Source: Cymbidium sinense (taxonomy: Eukaryota; Streptophyta; Magnoliopsida; Asparagales; Orchidaceae). Taken from it: a DNA stretch of 64,000 nt. The translations under genes were made by a program, and so were the position numbers. The notes beneath the pieces are model-generated. The model had not been told where the DNA came from. It saw only the letters and a program-made list of their open reading frames with translations, and did no database searches. Below, piece by piece: positions 12,641-23,160 of the stretch. The DNA is taken from positions 57,753,436 to 57,817,435 of the forward strand of contig CM038232.1 of NCBI GenBank assembly GCA_021442155.1, read 5' to 3'. Positions within the stretch are counted from its first letter, which is position 1. Every line of letters begins with the position of its first letter.

Positions 12641-13612
12641 TTTGACCAAATGTGGTTACTTTAGCAAAACATGAAGCTCATGGCATTATAACCGAGTGCA
12701 CTGTCTATGAACTCATCATCAAGTCCAAGATGAAGATGAAGATCAAGAGACAATACACAATTACTAGATTTATGGATGTAGCTAGAGATGCCATCTCGTG
12801 CACGGTGGTCCTCCACCAACCACCCAACATTCTACACCCAACATTGGCCTCATGATCATTTGAGTGTTGGTACCTCTCCTTCCAAGGGCATCGATTCATC
12901 TTAGTTGCCACCTACCATACTTCATCCCAATCAGAGACTCAAAGATGTTTTTTTTAGAACCATATTATATATATAGTTTGAGGTGCCTTATTGAATTATA
13001 TTTGATAATGGTACTGCATTCAAAAGCATGAAGATCAATAGCTTCTCTAAAAGATACGGTATAGATTGGAGATACTCCACCATCTACTACCCGAGAGAAA
13101 ATGGCTTAGCAAAAGCATTCAACAAAACTCTTATCTAGATACTAAAGAAGACTCTTCATGACAATAAGTGAGTGAAAGAGTTGGGCTCATCACCACATAT
13201 CAAACTCCAACCCACCCCATTTTCCTTAGTATATAGGTCTAAAGCTTTTCTACCTTTAGAAGTTCAGCTCCCATTGGTAACAAGATCACTACAAAATAGA
13301 ATACAAAGTTATGGTTAGAAGAGCTCATGAAGAGGAGAGTCACCCCACGGGCGCCAAAACCTCAGTTATACAAGGCCAAAATGATTCAAGCTCACAACAA
13401 GTCGGGTCCACCCTAGGTCTTTCGAGTAGAGAACTTGTGTTAGTCCTAAGGAGACCAATTGCCCATGAAAGAGCAAGTTTGAACCCACTTGGGAAGGCCC
13501 TATGTCATAGAAGGCCTACCAAGGAGGATCTTATAAGTTTTATTGATAAAAGGGGAACACGATGCTTCCAATTAATGGGCTCTATCTAAAGAAATATTAC
13601 CCATGAAACAAG
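12641..13612 (+). pseudogene. Decayed integrase of element 1 with the catalytic Glu replaced
   Basis: Integrase inserts the cDNA copy into the genome. Core pieces are FEVPY-stop-IIFDNGTAFKS (about 12,980-13,025), with the second catalytic Asp, then YYPRENGLAKAFNKTLI (about 13,087-13,137). The family has AEA(S/T/F)NK at this place. Here the codon is aaa, so the catalytic Glu is Lys. PTPFSLVYRSKAFLPLEVQLP (13,204-13,275) is the conserved segment after the core, and KFEPTWEGPYVIEGL (about 13,477-13,521) is the C-terminal GPY/F module. The N-terminal zinc domain is only faintly visible. Stops at several points confirm it is dead. Confidence 0.85.
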
Positions 13613-13989
13613 TCATGCTTGAAAATAATCATTAATAAAAAGAATAAAATCTGATTCCATTCATCAAATCTTCTCTTTTTTTGAAGTATTATTTGCTTAT
13701 CTTGTGAATCCACCATGACGTGTCTAAGGTAGGTGTAAGAGTCTCCTAGTGGCATCCTATCCCTCTTTCACAACACAAACACAATCTCCATGCTATTAAT
13801 AATAGTGTAAGAGAACCCAAGATCATCCTATTTTGACTAGCATAACTAAGTGTGAGAGAACCCAAGTGACATCCTTTCTTAGTGGGAATCCTTCCATTTC
13901 AAACCATTTTCATCAAAACCCCTAGTGGCCATATTTTTAACACATGCAACAACAAACACAAATCTTTGTCTCAAGCTATTTGATGTGGG
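13613..13989 (+). other. 3' untranslated region of element 1, unique part
   Basis: This is sequence after the integrase remnant and before the clear minisatellite. Phrases such as gtgtaagagaacccaag recur at about 13,806 and 13,850, so it may be the edge of the same repeat family. Confidence 0.4.
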
Positions 13990-15700
13990 AGGAAGCCCCT
14001 ATGGCACTCACTCATTAGCTACTCGGTCTACATGCTACCTCACTAGTGTCACCCTAGTGCTCACTTGTTGAAGATGTGAGTCCCCATGCTTTTCTTCCTA
14101 ACTTGACATTGCAAACCAATGAGTGCCTTATATGGTAGACTTCATTGCTCAGTCAGTAAGCTACCTCATGTTGACTTTGTTTAAGAAGATGTGAGTCCCC
14201 GTGCTTTCTTCTTGAACTAGCCATCATGCTCTAACTAAGTTGAGTATATTTGAGGTTTAGATAAGTACCCCGAGGCTCCTTTCCTCTGACTACTTTTGAG
14301 TTGATAAGTCCCCTGGCATTCACCCTAGGCCTGATAACACATGTCGAAAGATAGACTATCCCAATCGCTTTCATAGAGGATGTGAGTCCCCAGCTTTCTT
14401 CCTATCGCAAACCGACGGAACCTTAGGTTGGTTGATGTTCACTATGTCGAATTGACTCACCCATACACACCAAGATATGAGTCCCAATGCTTTCTCCTTG
14501 AGTTGGACACCTAAATACCTATTGATATATGACTGTCATGTCATTTTCTAGGGTATTGGATTAAGCTTAGCCCCCATCTGGGCACTCTATTTGGATCAAG
14601 TCCTTTGGACCCCATTTAGACACTACCTAAGATTTTTCTAGACACCCTCTATGTTTGAAGAATTTGTTCAATGATGCAAGATTTTGCCTTGGTTCAAGAA
14701 TCAGATAGGTCTAGGCTGATATAAACTCCTTCTCAGTTTGATCTATCGCAAATTAACATGGTCTATGATAAAATAAACTAAAATAAATAAAATTAAAATG
14801 AATTCAAGCCCCCAAAGGGCCCCTTCTCCAAGTGTGCATTTACTTTAGGTAGTGTCAGAACTCCTATAGAAATTATCTCACACTAGAACCCTGTCCACTC
14901 ACTCCCATAACACACCCCACAATCATTTCGCTTTGAAGATAAGACTATGATGCATTCTTTCTAGCATGATTGTCACAAACAAAGGTTTGACTCAAAAGCA
15001 ACCCATCACCCCAGTGATCTTTTCTAGTGGAAGATGTGAGTCCCTCAATTGATCATTATAAATTGAAAGGCACGATATCTCCCATCGAAGCTACTTCCCT
15101 TTGGTTCAATAAATCTAAGATAGGTCTAGCTTCTATAAGCTCATTCTCGTTGATCCATCAAACCAACAAAATCCATCAAAATAAATTTAAAATAAAATTA
15201 ATCTTGACTATCCTTGAGTGATTGGTTCACTCAATAGTCAGTTCAATTTGTTGCCCAAAGTAACTAATCACCCTAATGATTCCTTATTTCTAGTAGATAT
15301 GAGTCCCCTTGCTTTCTTCTTAAGACTTGATCATTGTATACCAAAAGGCATTTCTCCTTGGTCCCTACCTTGTTTAGACTAAATTGATAAATTTGAGTTT
15401 CCATGGTCTACTGGTTCATCACAAACCTATGGATCCATCAATCAAAATAAATAAAACTAAAAATGAAATCAATCTATCTTTGAGTGATCTAAGTCCCCAA
15501 TGGCATACTCACTCAATACCCCCTAGTTGGGTTCAATTTGTCTTGCCAATAAATAACCCCAACAATCTCTACTTTGAGGAGGATGGTCTACTATGCTTTC
15601 TTCCTAGTATAGTGTGTACATCGAAAAGGCATCCCTTTGGTTGGGTCCTACTATTTGCTTAGTAGACTACCCCTGATTGATAACTGAAGTTAGGTCTTAG
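13990..15700 (+). repeat. Degenerate 3' minisatellite of element 1
   Basis: A core, GATGTGAGTCCCC-GCTTTCTTCC, recurs at about 14,070, 14,185, 14,378, 14,470, 15,030 (shortened), 15,297 and 15,580, usually followed by a run resembling TTGCAAACC or AAAAGGCA. Spacing is irregular, about 90-560 bp, so units have gained and lost sequence. It lies between integrase and the 3' LTR, the place where Tat/Ogre elements are known to carry hypervariable tandem repeats. Confidence 0.7.
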
Positions 15701-15984
15701 CCTCCATGGCTCTACCAAGACCATTGCAAACCAACAAGGTTCATCTAAAAAAAAAAATCAAATTCAACCCAACCAAATCTCAAACCTCATCCCTTGTGGA
15801 TGACTTCCACTCTATCCCTAGTGTGGATTTCCTCTCTCATGTCTTGGACATAAGTAGAGCCACATTGCATTAAGCTCTAGATTATTTATTCCTTGTTGGA
15901 TAGATTGTTTCAGTGATCTTGTTGATCATTTTATCAACACCAATACGCATGGTGTTTCTTGTCACACACACCTATTGAGCCCTT

Positions 15985-17725
15985 TGTTGACCCCATATTT
16001 AGAATGAGCTCAACCCCATCTTAGACATAGACTTCTCTTAGACTTTAAGAGTTCTTAGTCTTAAGACACATCTAGTGATTAGGACACTCAACCTCCCTAG
16101 AAGACTTAAGAGTTGGAATAGGTCATGCAAGGGTGTGGAAAATTCCTACCCTTAGCTTAAAACCATTCCTCACTTTCCTTCCTTCAAGTCAAACTCCAAA
16201 TCAATCTTAATTGATTTTCCCCAAATTCAAATCAACTCCATGATTCAAATCCATCATTGAAATCTATGATTGAAACCCATGATAAAACTCCATGAGTGAA
16301 ATTCCTTAGTCCAAATCTTTCTAAGTCTTTAATGTTCCCTTAAGGACTTAGCCTAAATCATGATTAAAACTAAATCAAATCTTTAAGATTTTCTCATAAT
16401 TCTTTTATATTCACATATATAAATGAAACATAAATTCAAACCAATCAAACTAAACTCAAAATTCCAAATCAATTCATGAAATTTTCCTCATATTAATGAA
16501 CTTAAAAATGAACTCTAAACCAATTCAAACACATGGGATTTTCAAAACTCATTTATATTCTCATTTATATTCACATATATAAATGAAATATAAATATAAA
16601 TCAATCAAATCAAATCTCAAATTCCAAATCTGAAATTTTCCAAGTCCTTAATTTTCCATTAATGGACTTAGCCTAAATCATGATCAAATCAATTCAAACT
16701 CATGGGATTTTCATAACTCATTTATTTTCATTTATATTCACATATATAAATGAAATATAAATTCAAATCAATCAAACCAAATTCAAAATTCTCCAACCTT
16801 AAGTCCTTTTTCTTATCAAAATCATGATCAAATCATTTCAAATCCTTGAAAATTTCTCATGATCCATTTATATTCTCATTTATATTCACATATATAAATG
16901 AAATATAAATTCAAACAATCAAAACATATTCCAAAATCAAACTCAAATCCACTCAAAATCCAACCTAAGTCAAAATCTTGAACTTAAATCAATTTCAAAT
17001 CAAGCCAAACTCTTGATTTTCTATCATGATTTAATCAACCCTACAATCATAAATTCATATATAAATACAAACTTCAATCACTCAATCAAAATAAAATTCA
17101 AAAATCAAAGCCTAAATCCTTTCATATTCTTCCTTTGAATATGAAATTGTCAAATGAATCAAAACCCATTTGACTTCAAACCACTTGTAAATGGATTTAT
17201 ATTTCAATCATAAGTCCATATACAAGATCAATCAAGCTCAAATCAAGCTTTGACCAAGCCATTTGACCCACTTAGGCTCACTTGACCCAAAGTGACCTAA
17301 AGTACCCATCCTAACAAATTGGATTGAACCAAACTCACCTATGCCTCATCATGATCAACAATCATCATGGGATGATCAATCAATCAAATTGGGTCAAGTC
17401 AAACTTAAGGGTTAACCAAGTCAACACTTTGTCCACATAGCCAAATTTGACCATAGGATAAATTGATTGAAACCATTGATCTAAGTTCACTATGTTTGAA
17501 CTTGACCAAGCCAACATTTGAGCCTAACCAGCCCACTCCACTTGACCCAACTTGACCTTGTCAAAATGTGTCAAAACTTGATCTAAGCCAAATTGATAAA
17601 CCAATGGGTCAAGTTCATTCCAAATCACTTGGAACTTGACCAAAGCCTCAACTGGCCCAACCCAGCCCAATTGACCTTAGACCCAACTATGACCTAAAGG
17701 GTCATGTTGAGCCAAATTTGAACTT
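15985..17725 (+). repeat. 3' LTR of element 1 (5' part, cut by the assembly gap)
   Basis: It starts TGTTGACC at 15,985. It matches the reverse complement of 25,500-26,690 at many places: TGTTGACC(T/C)CA at the start, ctaagtg/cactcaac phrases near 16,070, and taggctcacttgacccaaag followed by tgacctaaag at 17,264-17,295. The rich TTGACC/GGTCAA wording of its right half is shared with that copy. It runs into the 100-N gap, so about 2 kb of the expected LTR length is not present. No clear polypurine tract precedes it. Confidence 0.75.
16405..16925 (+). repeat. Four tandem units of about 150-165 bp inside the LTR
   Basis: The phrase TTTATATTCACATATATAAA begins at about 16,405, 16,564, 16,730 and 16,878, each time followed by tgaaa(c/t)ataaat and a caatcaaa run. 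Units also share the words cattcatg/aatcatgatcaaatc. It lies in the U3-like part of the LTR. Confidence 0.75.
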
Positions 17726-17825
17726 NNNNNNNNNNNNNNNNNNNNNNNNNNNNNNNNNNNNNNNNNNNNNNNNNNNNNNNNNNNNNNNNNNNNNNNNNNN
17801 NNNNNNNNNNNNNNNNNNNNNNNNN
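17726..17825. other. Assembly gap (100 N)
   Basis: A run of exactly 100 N, which usually marks a gap of unknown size. Sequence to the left is LTR of element 1, and to the right is leader of element 2. Confidence 0.99.
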
Positions 17826-18292
17826 TTTAGAAGTGACTTATGGAGGGATGAAAGAGAGGTTCCCTCTTTCTTCTCTTTGTCACACTTAGTTGTTAAGTGT
17901 AGGCCATATGAAATAAAAGGAAACACTAAGTAAAATCTTCAAATCAATTAAATCACTAGTAGACGATTGTTGTCTTCAAGCATCGATAGTGGACTTGCAT
18001 TTAATGTGAGATTATCTTTCCTCTCTGGCACTTAGCTTATTTCATTCTTAAGCAAAGTTAGCCAAAGATCCTTAGGTTTTAGGACCTCACCGTAGTCTCA
18101 AATGCCTATCGGGCTTCAATAGGTGAAAAATAGAATTTATCAATGAAGGAGAGATAATAAAATTTAGAACCTCCTTACTAGCTTGGTGAGGCGAGGTTCA
18201 TCATACAATTTAAGAAAATAAATTCTTTCACAAAATGACACTTTCCAAAAGCACTTTTCTTTTTTTTTTTAAAAAAAAAAAAATAGCCACCT
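17826..18292 (+). other. Leader of element 2 before its hairpin array
   Basis: This is non-coding AT-rich sequence with no domain. It sits in the position corresponding to 1,028-4,050 of element 1 but is much shorter, because its left part is lost in the gap. Confidence 0.4.
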
Positions 18293-19868
18293 TCATTCAA
18301 CTTACTCAAATTTGTTGAATGAAGATTATATTTTCAAATCATAACATAAAATTGAAACTCTACTCAACATATTTCACATATGCTAGTGTTGAAGTTTCTC
18401 TCTTTTCAAAATCAAGAAATCACATACATGGCATCAAAACATATCATTGAAATCTATTTAACATATTTAAGTTTTATTTAATAAATTTCACCTCTATTTT
18501 GGAATATTATTTGACATGCCACATTTGTCAAACAAAGAATTCCCCTCTCTTTCCAAAAAAATAATGAGAGCACATCAAATTCATTTGATTCCCACTTAAA
18601 TATATCAAAGTTGTTAAGTGAGAATCTCATTTTCATATGCATTTGATTCCCACTTAAGATGTCAAGGTTGTTATGCGAGAATCTTATTTTCATGTCACAT
18701 TTGATTCCCATTGAACATATCAGAGTTATTAAGTAAGAATCTTATTTTCATATTTGATTACACTTAACATATCAAAGTTGTTGAGTGAGAATCTCACTTT
18801 CATATACATTTGATTTTCGCAACATATTAAAATTGTTAAGTGAGAATCTCATTTCCATGACACATTTGACATTCACTTAACATATCAAACTTGCTAAGTG
18901 AGAGTCTTATTTTAATAAATCATATTTGATTCCACTTAACATGTCAAATTTTTTAAGTGGTAGTCTGATTTTCAAACATATATCAATCACATTTGACTTT
19001 CGCTTAACTTACCAAATTTGTTAAGTGAAAGTCCCATTTTTAATACACATTTGATTCCTGCTTAACATACCAAATTTGTTAAGTAGGAATGTCCTTTTTT
19101 TCAAATCATAACACATTTGGACTTTCACTCAACATACCAAATTTGTTAAGTGAGAGTCTCATTTTCAGAGAAAAGCAAAACATATATCAATCACATTTGG
19201 ACATTCACTTAACATACCAAATTTGTTAAGTGAGAGTCCCATTTTCAAAGAAAAGCAAAACATGTATCAATCACATTTGGACTTTCACTTAACATACCAA
19301 ATTTGTTAAGTGAGAGTCCCATTTCAAAGAAAAAAAAACATATATCAATCACATTTGGACTTTCACTTAACATACCAAATTTGTTAAGTGAGAGTCCCAT
19401 TTTCAAAGAAAAGCAAAACATATATCAATCACACTTGGTTTTCATTTAACATACCTAATTTGTTAATTGAAAGTCCCATTTTCAAGCATAAATCAAACAC
19501 ATGTGGCTTCTACTTGACATATCAAATTTGTTAAGTAAGAAGCCCCAATTTTAAATCAACATTTCACTCATCACAAGAAAAGACATTCTGCAAAAAAATT
19601 TTAAAAAAAACACACACAATCACAACCTTTTCTTAGCATTCCTAAATTTGTTAAGTAAAGGTTCTTTCAAATCATCAATATTTTCAAAAAAGATACACAA
19701 AATACAAATATCTTCAATAAAATCTCCTCAATTTATGAACCCCACCCAACCAACCTAAATTGGTTGAGTACGGGTTCTAAAATCAAAATCAAATGGCAAA
19801 GACTCTCTTCAATTTCAAAATCTTCCACGAACCCCACTTAACATATTTGAATTATTGAGTGTGGGTTG
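18293..19868 (+). repeat. Second covarying hairpin array (element 2 leader)
   Basis: About 18-20 units with the same layout as at 4,055-5,824. Arms include TTCATTCAAC with GTTGAATGAA at 18,293-18,326, GATTCCCACTTAA with TTAAGTGAGAATC near 18,588-18,629, and GAACCC..CAACCAA with TTGGTTG..GGGTTC at 19,737-19,777. The last unit has GAACCCCACTTAA with GAGTGTGGGTT at 19,829-19,867. The loop is usually CATACCAAATTTG. The final unit has the same GAACCCCAC stem as the final unit in element 1, so that end is positionally homologous. Confidence 0.9.
19100..19440 (+). repeat. Homogenised 80-bp sub-array within hairpin array 2
   Basis: Four nearly identical units have ATTTGTTAAG at 19,141, 19,221, 19,301 and 19,379 (steps of 80, 80 and 78 bp). 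They include a shared spacer aaagcaaaacatatatcaat. The other units of the array are far more divergent, so this is a recent local expansion. Confidence 0.9.
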
Positions 19869-21413
19869 GACTCCAAATCTATATTACTCTCTTGGGATGA
19901 GTATTAACATAGAAATCTAACTCAAGTTACATTTCAACACATGCAGAGATACAGTGCAGACTGGTTAGTGCAGTTTATTTTCAAATTCAGTACACATGGC
20001 TTCCCAGAAGTTCATTTTTACTTTTTCCTTCAAAATAAATTTGGCCTTGGATCGGGCCAGCCTCTCTAAGACTGACTCCACCCACCTAATTTTCTTCAGT
20101 TGAGGATTCAAGGGAGCACGTGTTACCTGTGAGGGTGACCCTCACCACTAGAGATATAGACAAAGTGGCTAGGCAGGTCATATGCATTGACATGCCCTCG
20201 ATTTGTAGTACCTCCATTGAAGAAAAAGCAGTGGTTCCCATACCTCTATGATAGTTTCAAAGACTCCCATCCAGTTTTCTCTACCATTGCTCAGCAAGAG
20301 CTACTACCTCCTTATTAGTCATCCTGAAGGGGAAGGCTATCTTAGCTTCTGAGATAGTCTCCTCAACTTTGAGGTACTAGTTCCTCGCCTTGTTCACTCA
20401 TACTCAACACCAAAATAAAAATTGAAAGATTAAGTTGGAGCAAGTGAGCCAAGAGCTTGAGACTACATCCCATGAAGCCAAGGGGTTCTCCCGAGGTCTC
20501 TCCACTGACTAGTAATAAGTTCTACCCCTTCAGATGGAGAGAAAGATTAGTGAGGACTACTTCTCCTCCACCATTAGCATACTATGAGACACTAGATAGG
20601 GAGCACAAAAGACCCTATGCCAGACTTAGGATAGTCCTACACTAGGTCGACAGAGCATATGGATGCTCGGAGTTTGATACCTTGTTTGATTTATCATCGA
20701 TGATCCCTAGGAGTGTTAGGGGTCAGATCCATAGAGAGGCAGAGAGCTGTGGAGGCTCGAGCATCAATTCAGGTAGGTAGGAGAGAGTGACAGAGGTATG
20801 CCAAGTAGTCGGCAGCCTCCGCTCTGATGGATTTCCTGATCGTCCCCTCGTCTGGGCCGATCATTCAGATAAGATTGTTCTTACCAGGGATACCCCCCAC
20901 ATGTAGAGATATCCCATTGAGGAGCAGTCAGTGTTGCCTTTACACCACTCTCCTTTTCATCCACCATCACTCTTACAGCATCCACCAATCCCGTCAAAAA
21001 TTAAAAGGCCTCATCCGGGGAGAGATTTCCCCTCTGGTGATCTGGCTATGGCTCAAGGATCCCACTCCCTCCATCCCACCTATTGAGGTGAGGTCGAGCT
21101 CCCCTACTCGACCGTCTACCTCATCTATGGTTAGGTAGGAGTGGCAACCCCAGAGTGGAGACCACCACCACTACCACCATTAGAGCCAGTGATAGCGATA
21201 GTTGTAGAGGGGGAAGAGAACAGATTTACAGTTCTCATGACAGTGGATCTCCCTAGGGACACCATTCCACTGATGAGCAGTCATGAACATATCTCTTCTA
21301 GTGAGCATGACCTTACGAGAGCTAGCACTCCAGTGGCAGGCAGTGTTAGATGTATCTCCGTCAGTGAGCACAGTCCCTTTATCTATCAGCAGCGTGTGTT
21401 TGTATCGGCATAG
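19869..21413 (+). other. Leader to gag transition of element 2, decayed
   Basis: Broken open stretches lie at 20,457-20,645, 20,827-21,138 and 21,141-21,413, with Pro/Ser-rich translations and no recognisable domain. Sequence composition shifts to higher GC than the array, as in the same place in element 1. It probably holds the N-terminal gag or an upstream ORF. Confidence 0.35.
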
Positions 21414-23160
21414 TTAGACCGCTCCTTAGATAACATTTTAGCATAGTACTTTGCCAAAAAGAGGAAACTCTTATGTAGTGATCATACAGATTCAGAGAAT
21501 GAGAGGATAGCCTTTGATCCTGATGAGGATGACCTTCTTGGGGATTTGGTCAAAGTCCACATGGTCTATAGTAGGAGCTCCCTCCATAGTGATTAGCATA
21601 GTCAGGAAGGTATTGTAGTTGAAGAAGATGATGCCATCCATTCAACTCAACACCTCCTCCACTAGCTTAAGCAAAAGATTATAACATCTAGAACATGGGA
21701 AAGAAAATTGAGGAGTTGATGGTAGTAGCGATGGCGTAATTCAACCCCGCCTTCTCCCATAGTGGTCGTCCGAGCAGAGTTGGCACATACCTCAGATCAT
21801 CCTAGGTGCATTTTTGCAGAGGAAGATAGTAGTAGCTTGCATAGAAAGGTGATGGGTAGCACCTCCATGCATAAGAAAGACATTAAACACATGGTGAAAC
21901 AGCAGGTGAGGGTTGCATTGGCATAAGCCCGATATGGCTCATCTATTCCAAATGGTAGACCCTACTCAGAGGAATTTGATGTTGTCCAATATCGTAAGAG
22001 TGTTGTGCCTCCTTCCTTCAAAATATTTGATGGTAGTGGGAACCCTCTTCAGCATAATGCACACTTTAGAGCCGACTATTGCAACACTAGAGGTAGCAAC
22101 ACCCTTCTTTTTAGATTGTTCGTAGCAAGCAAGTGCATTTGATTGGTATGTCAAACTGTCCAATAGTTTGGTAAAGATATTTGCTGAGTTGGAGTATCTC
22201 TTCATCAAGAGGTTTGCTAGAGCTGTAAAAGGGTTATTGTAGGCTACCTTGTTGGGACCAAGAAAATCCAAATGAGTCCCTTATTGATTACATTCTCAGG
22301 TGGAAAATCCTGAGTATGAAATGTGAACCATAGCTATCTGAATAGCAGACTATTGAGATTCTCTTGAAGAATATCCATGGCCCTATTGCTTTCATTCTTA
22401 TGGGGTTTACAATCAAAATCTTTGAGAAGCTAATCAACTAAGCGGTCTATAAGAGGAAACCATACAGCCTTTCCTTGATCCCAAGCCCAAACCTCGAATG
22501 CATTTGAGAAGAAGCTGGGGTCATAATAGTTGAAAAGGGCCAGGGTTCAGATAGGCCTCGAGCCGAGTCTCTCTACCACCTCCTCTGTCACCACCACCAT
22601 ATACCACCACCTACAATGGCCTCCACCGCCTCCTCAACAAGATCCTCATCGATCATCGGGATTCTTACCGCCACCAGGTAGCTATCATTTACCTACTCTT
22701 GTCGACAAATTGAATAAACTTTATTCATTCAAGAGGGAGGTAGTCAGGAAGATCTTTAAGAATCTCTTATAGAAGCCTGATTTTCAGTTACCAGAGCTTA
22801 GGAGGCTAGAGGAAGTGGGCAAGAGTCATGATCCAAACTATTGCCCCTGCCACTGCATGCTAGGACATGTCATAAAAGATTGATTTACCTTTAAATACTG
22901 GCTTGAGTGTAGCTACAAGTCGGGTGCCATTGTCATCCCTAAGGAATTCTTACTAGAACAACCCTCTAGTTATGTTATAGTAATCCTTGAGGATACACCG
23001 ATCTTCTTAAGACACGGAAGGTTGGGATATCTCCATATCCCAACCTCCAAGAAAATTATTTCTAAGATTAGAAAGTTACCCTTATAGGCGCCAGATGTAG
23101 CTCAAACCTCCAACTTTAAGGAAGGTTTGCAAGTTGCTAAGGATAACTTGAGGGCTTCAT
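21414..23160 (+). pseudogene. Decayed gag of element 2, truncated at its 3' side
   Basis: Same family as the element 1 gag. LDRSLDNILA-stop-YFAKKRK and FDPDEDDLLGDL (21,414-21,550) match the element 1 segment at 7,000-7,130. LIDYILRWKILSMKCE, EILLKNIHGPIAFILMGF and TIKIFEKLIN (22,275-22,440) match the capsid region. KLNKLYSFKREVVRKIFKNLL (from about 22,707), SHDPNYCPCHCMLGHVIKD and SGAIVIPKEFLLEQPSSYVI (up to about 22,980) cover the zinc-knuckle-like motif and the segment after it. The sequence stays gag-related to about 23,158, then changes abruptly into LTR of opposite orientation. No RT or integrase of element 2 follows. Confidence 0.8.

Noticed and set aside
17702..17933. Open stretches spanning the N run on both strands
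   Set aside because: They are continuous only because N codons do not give stops. The gap content is unknown.
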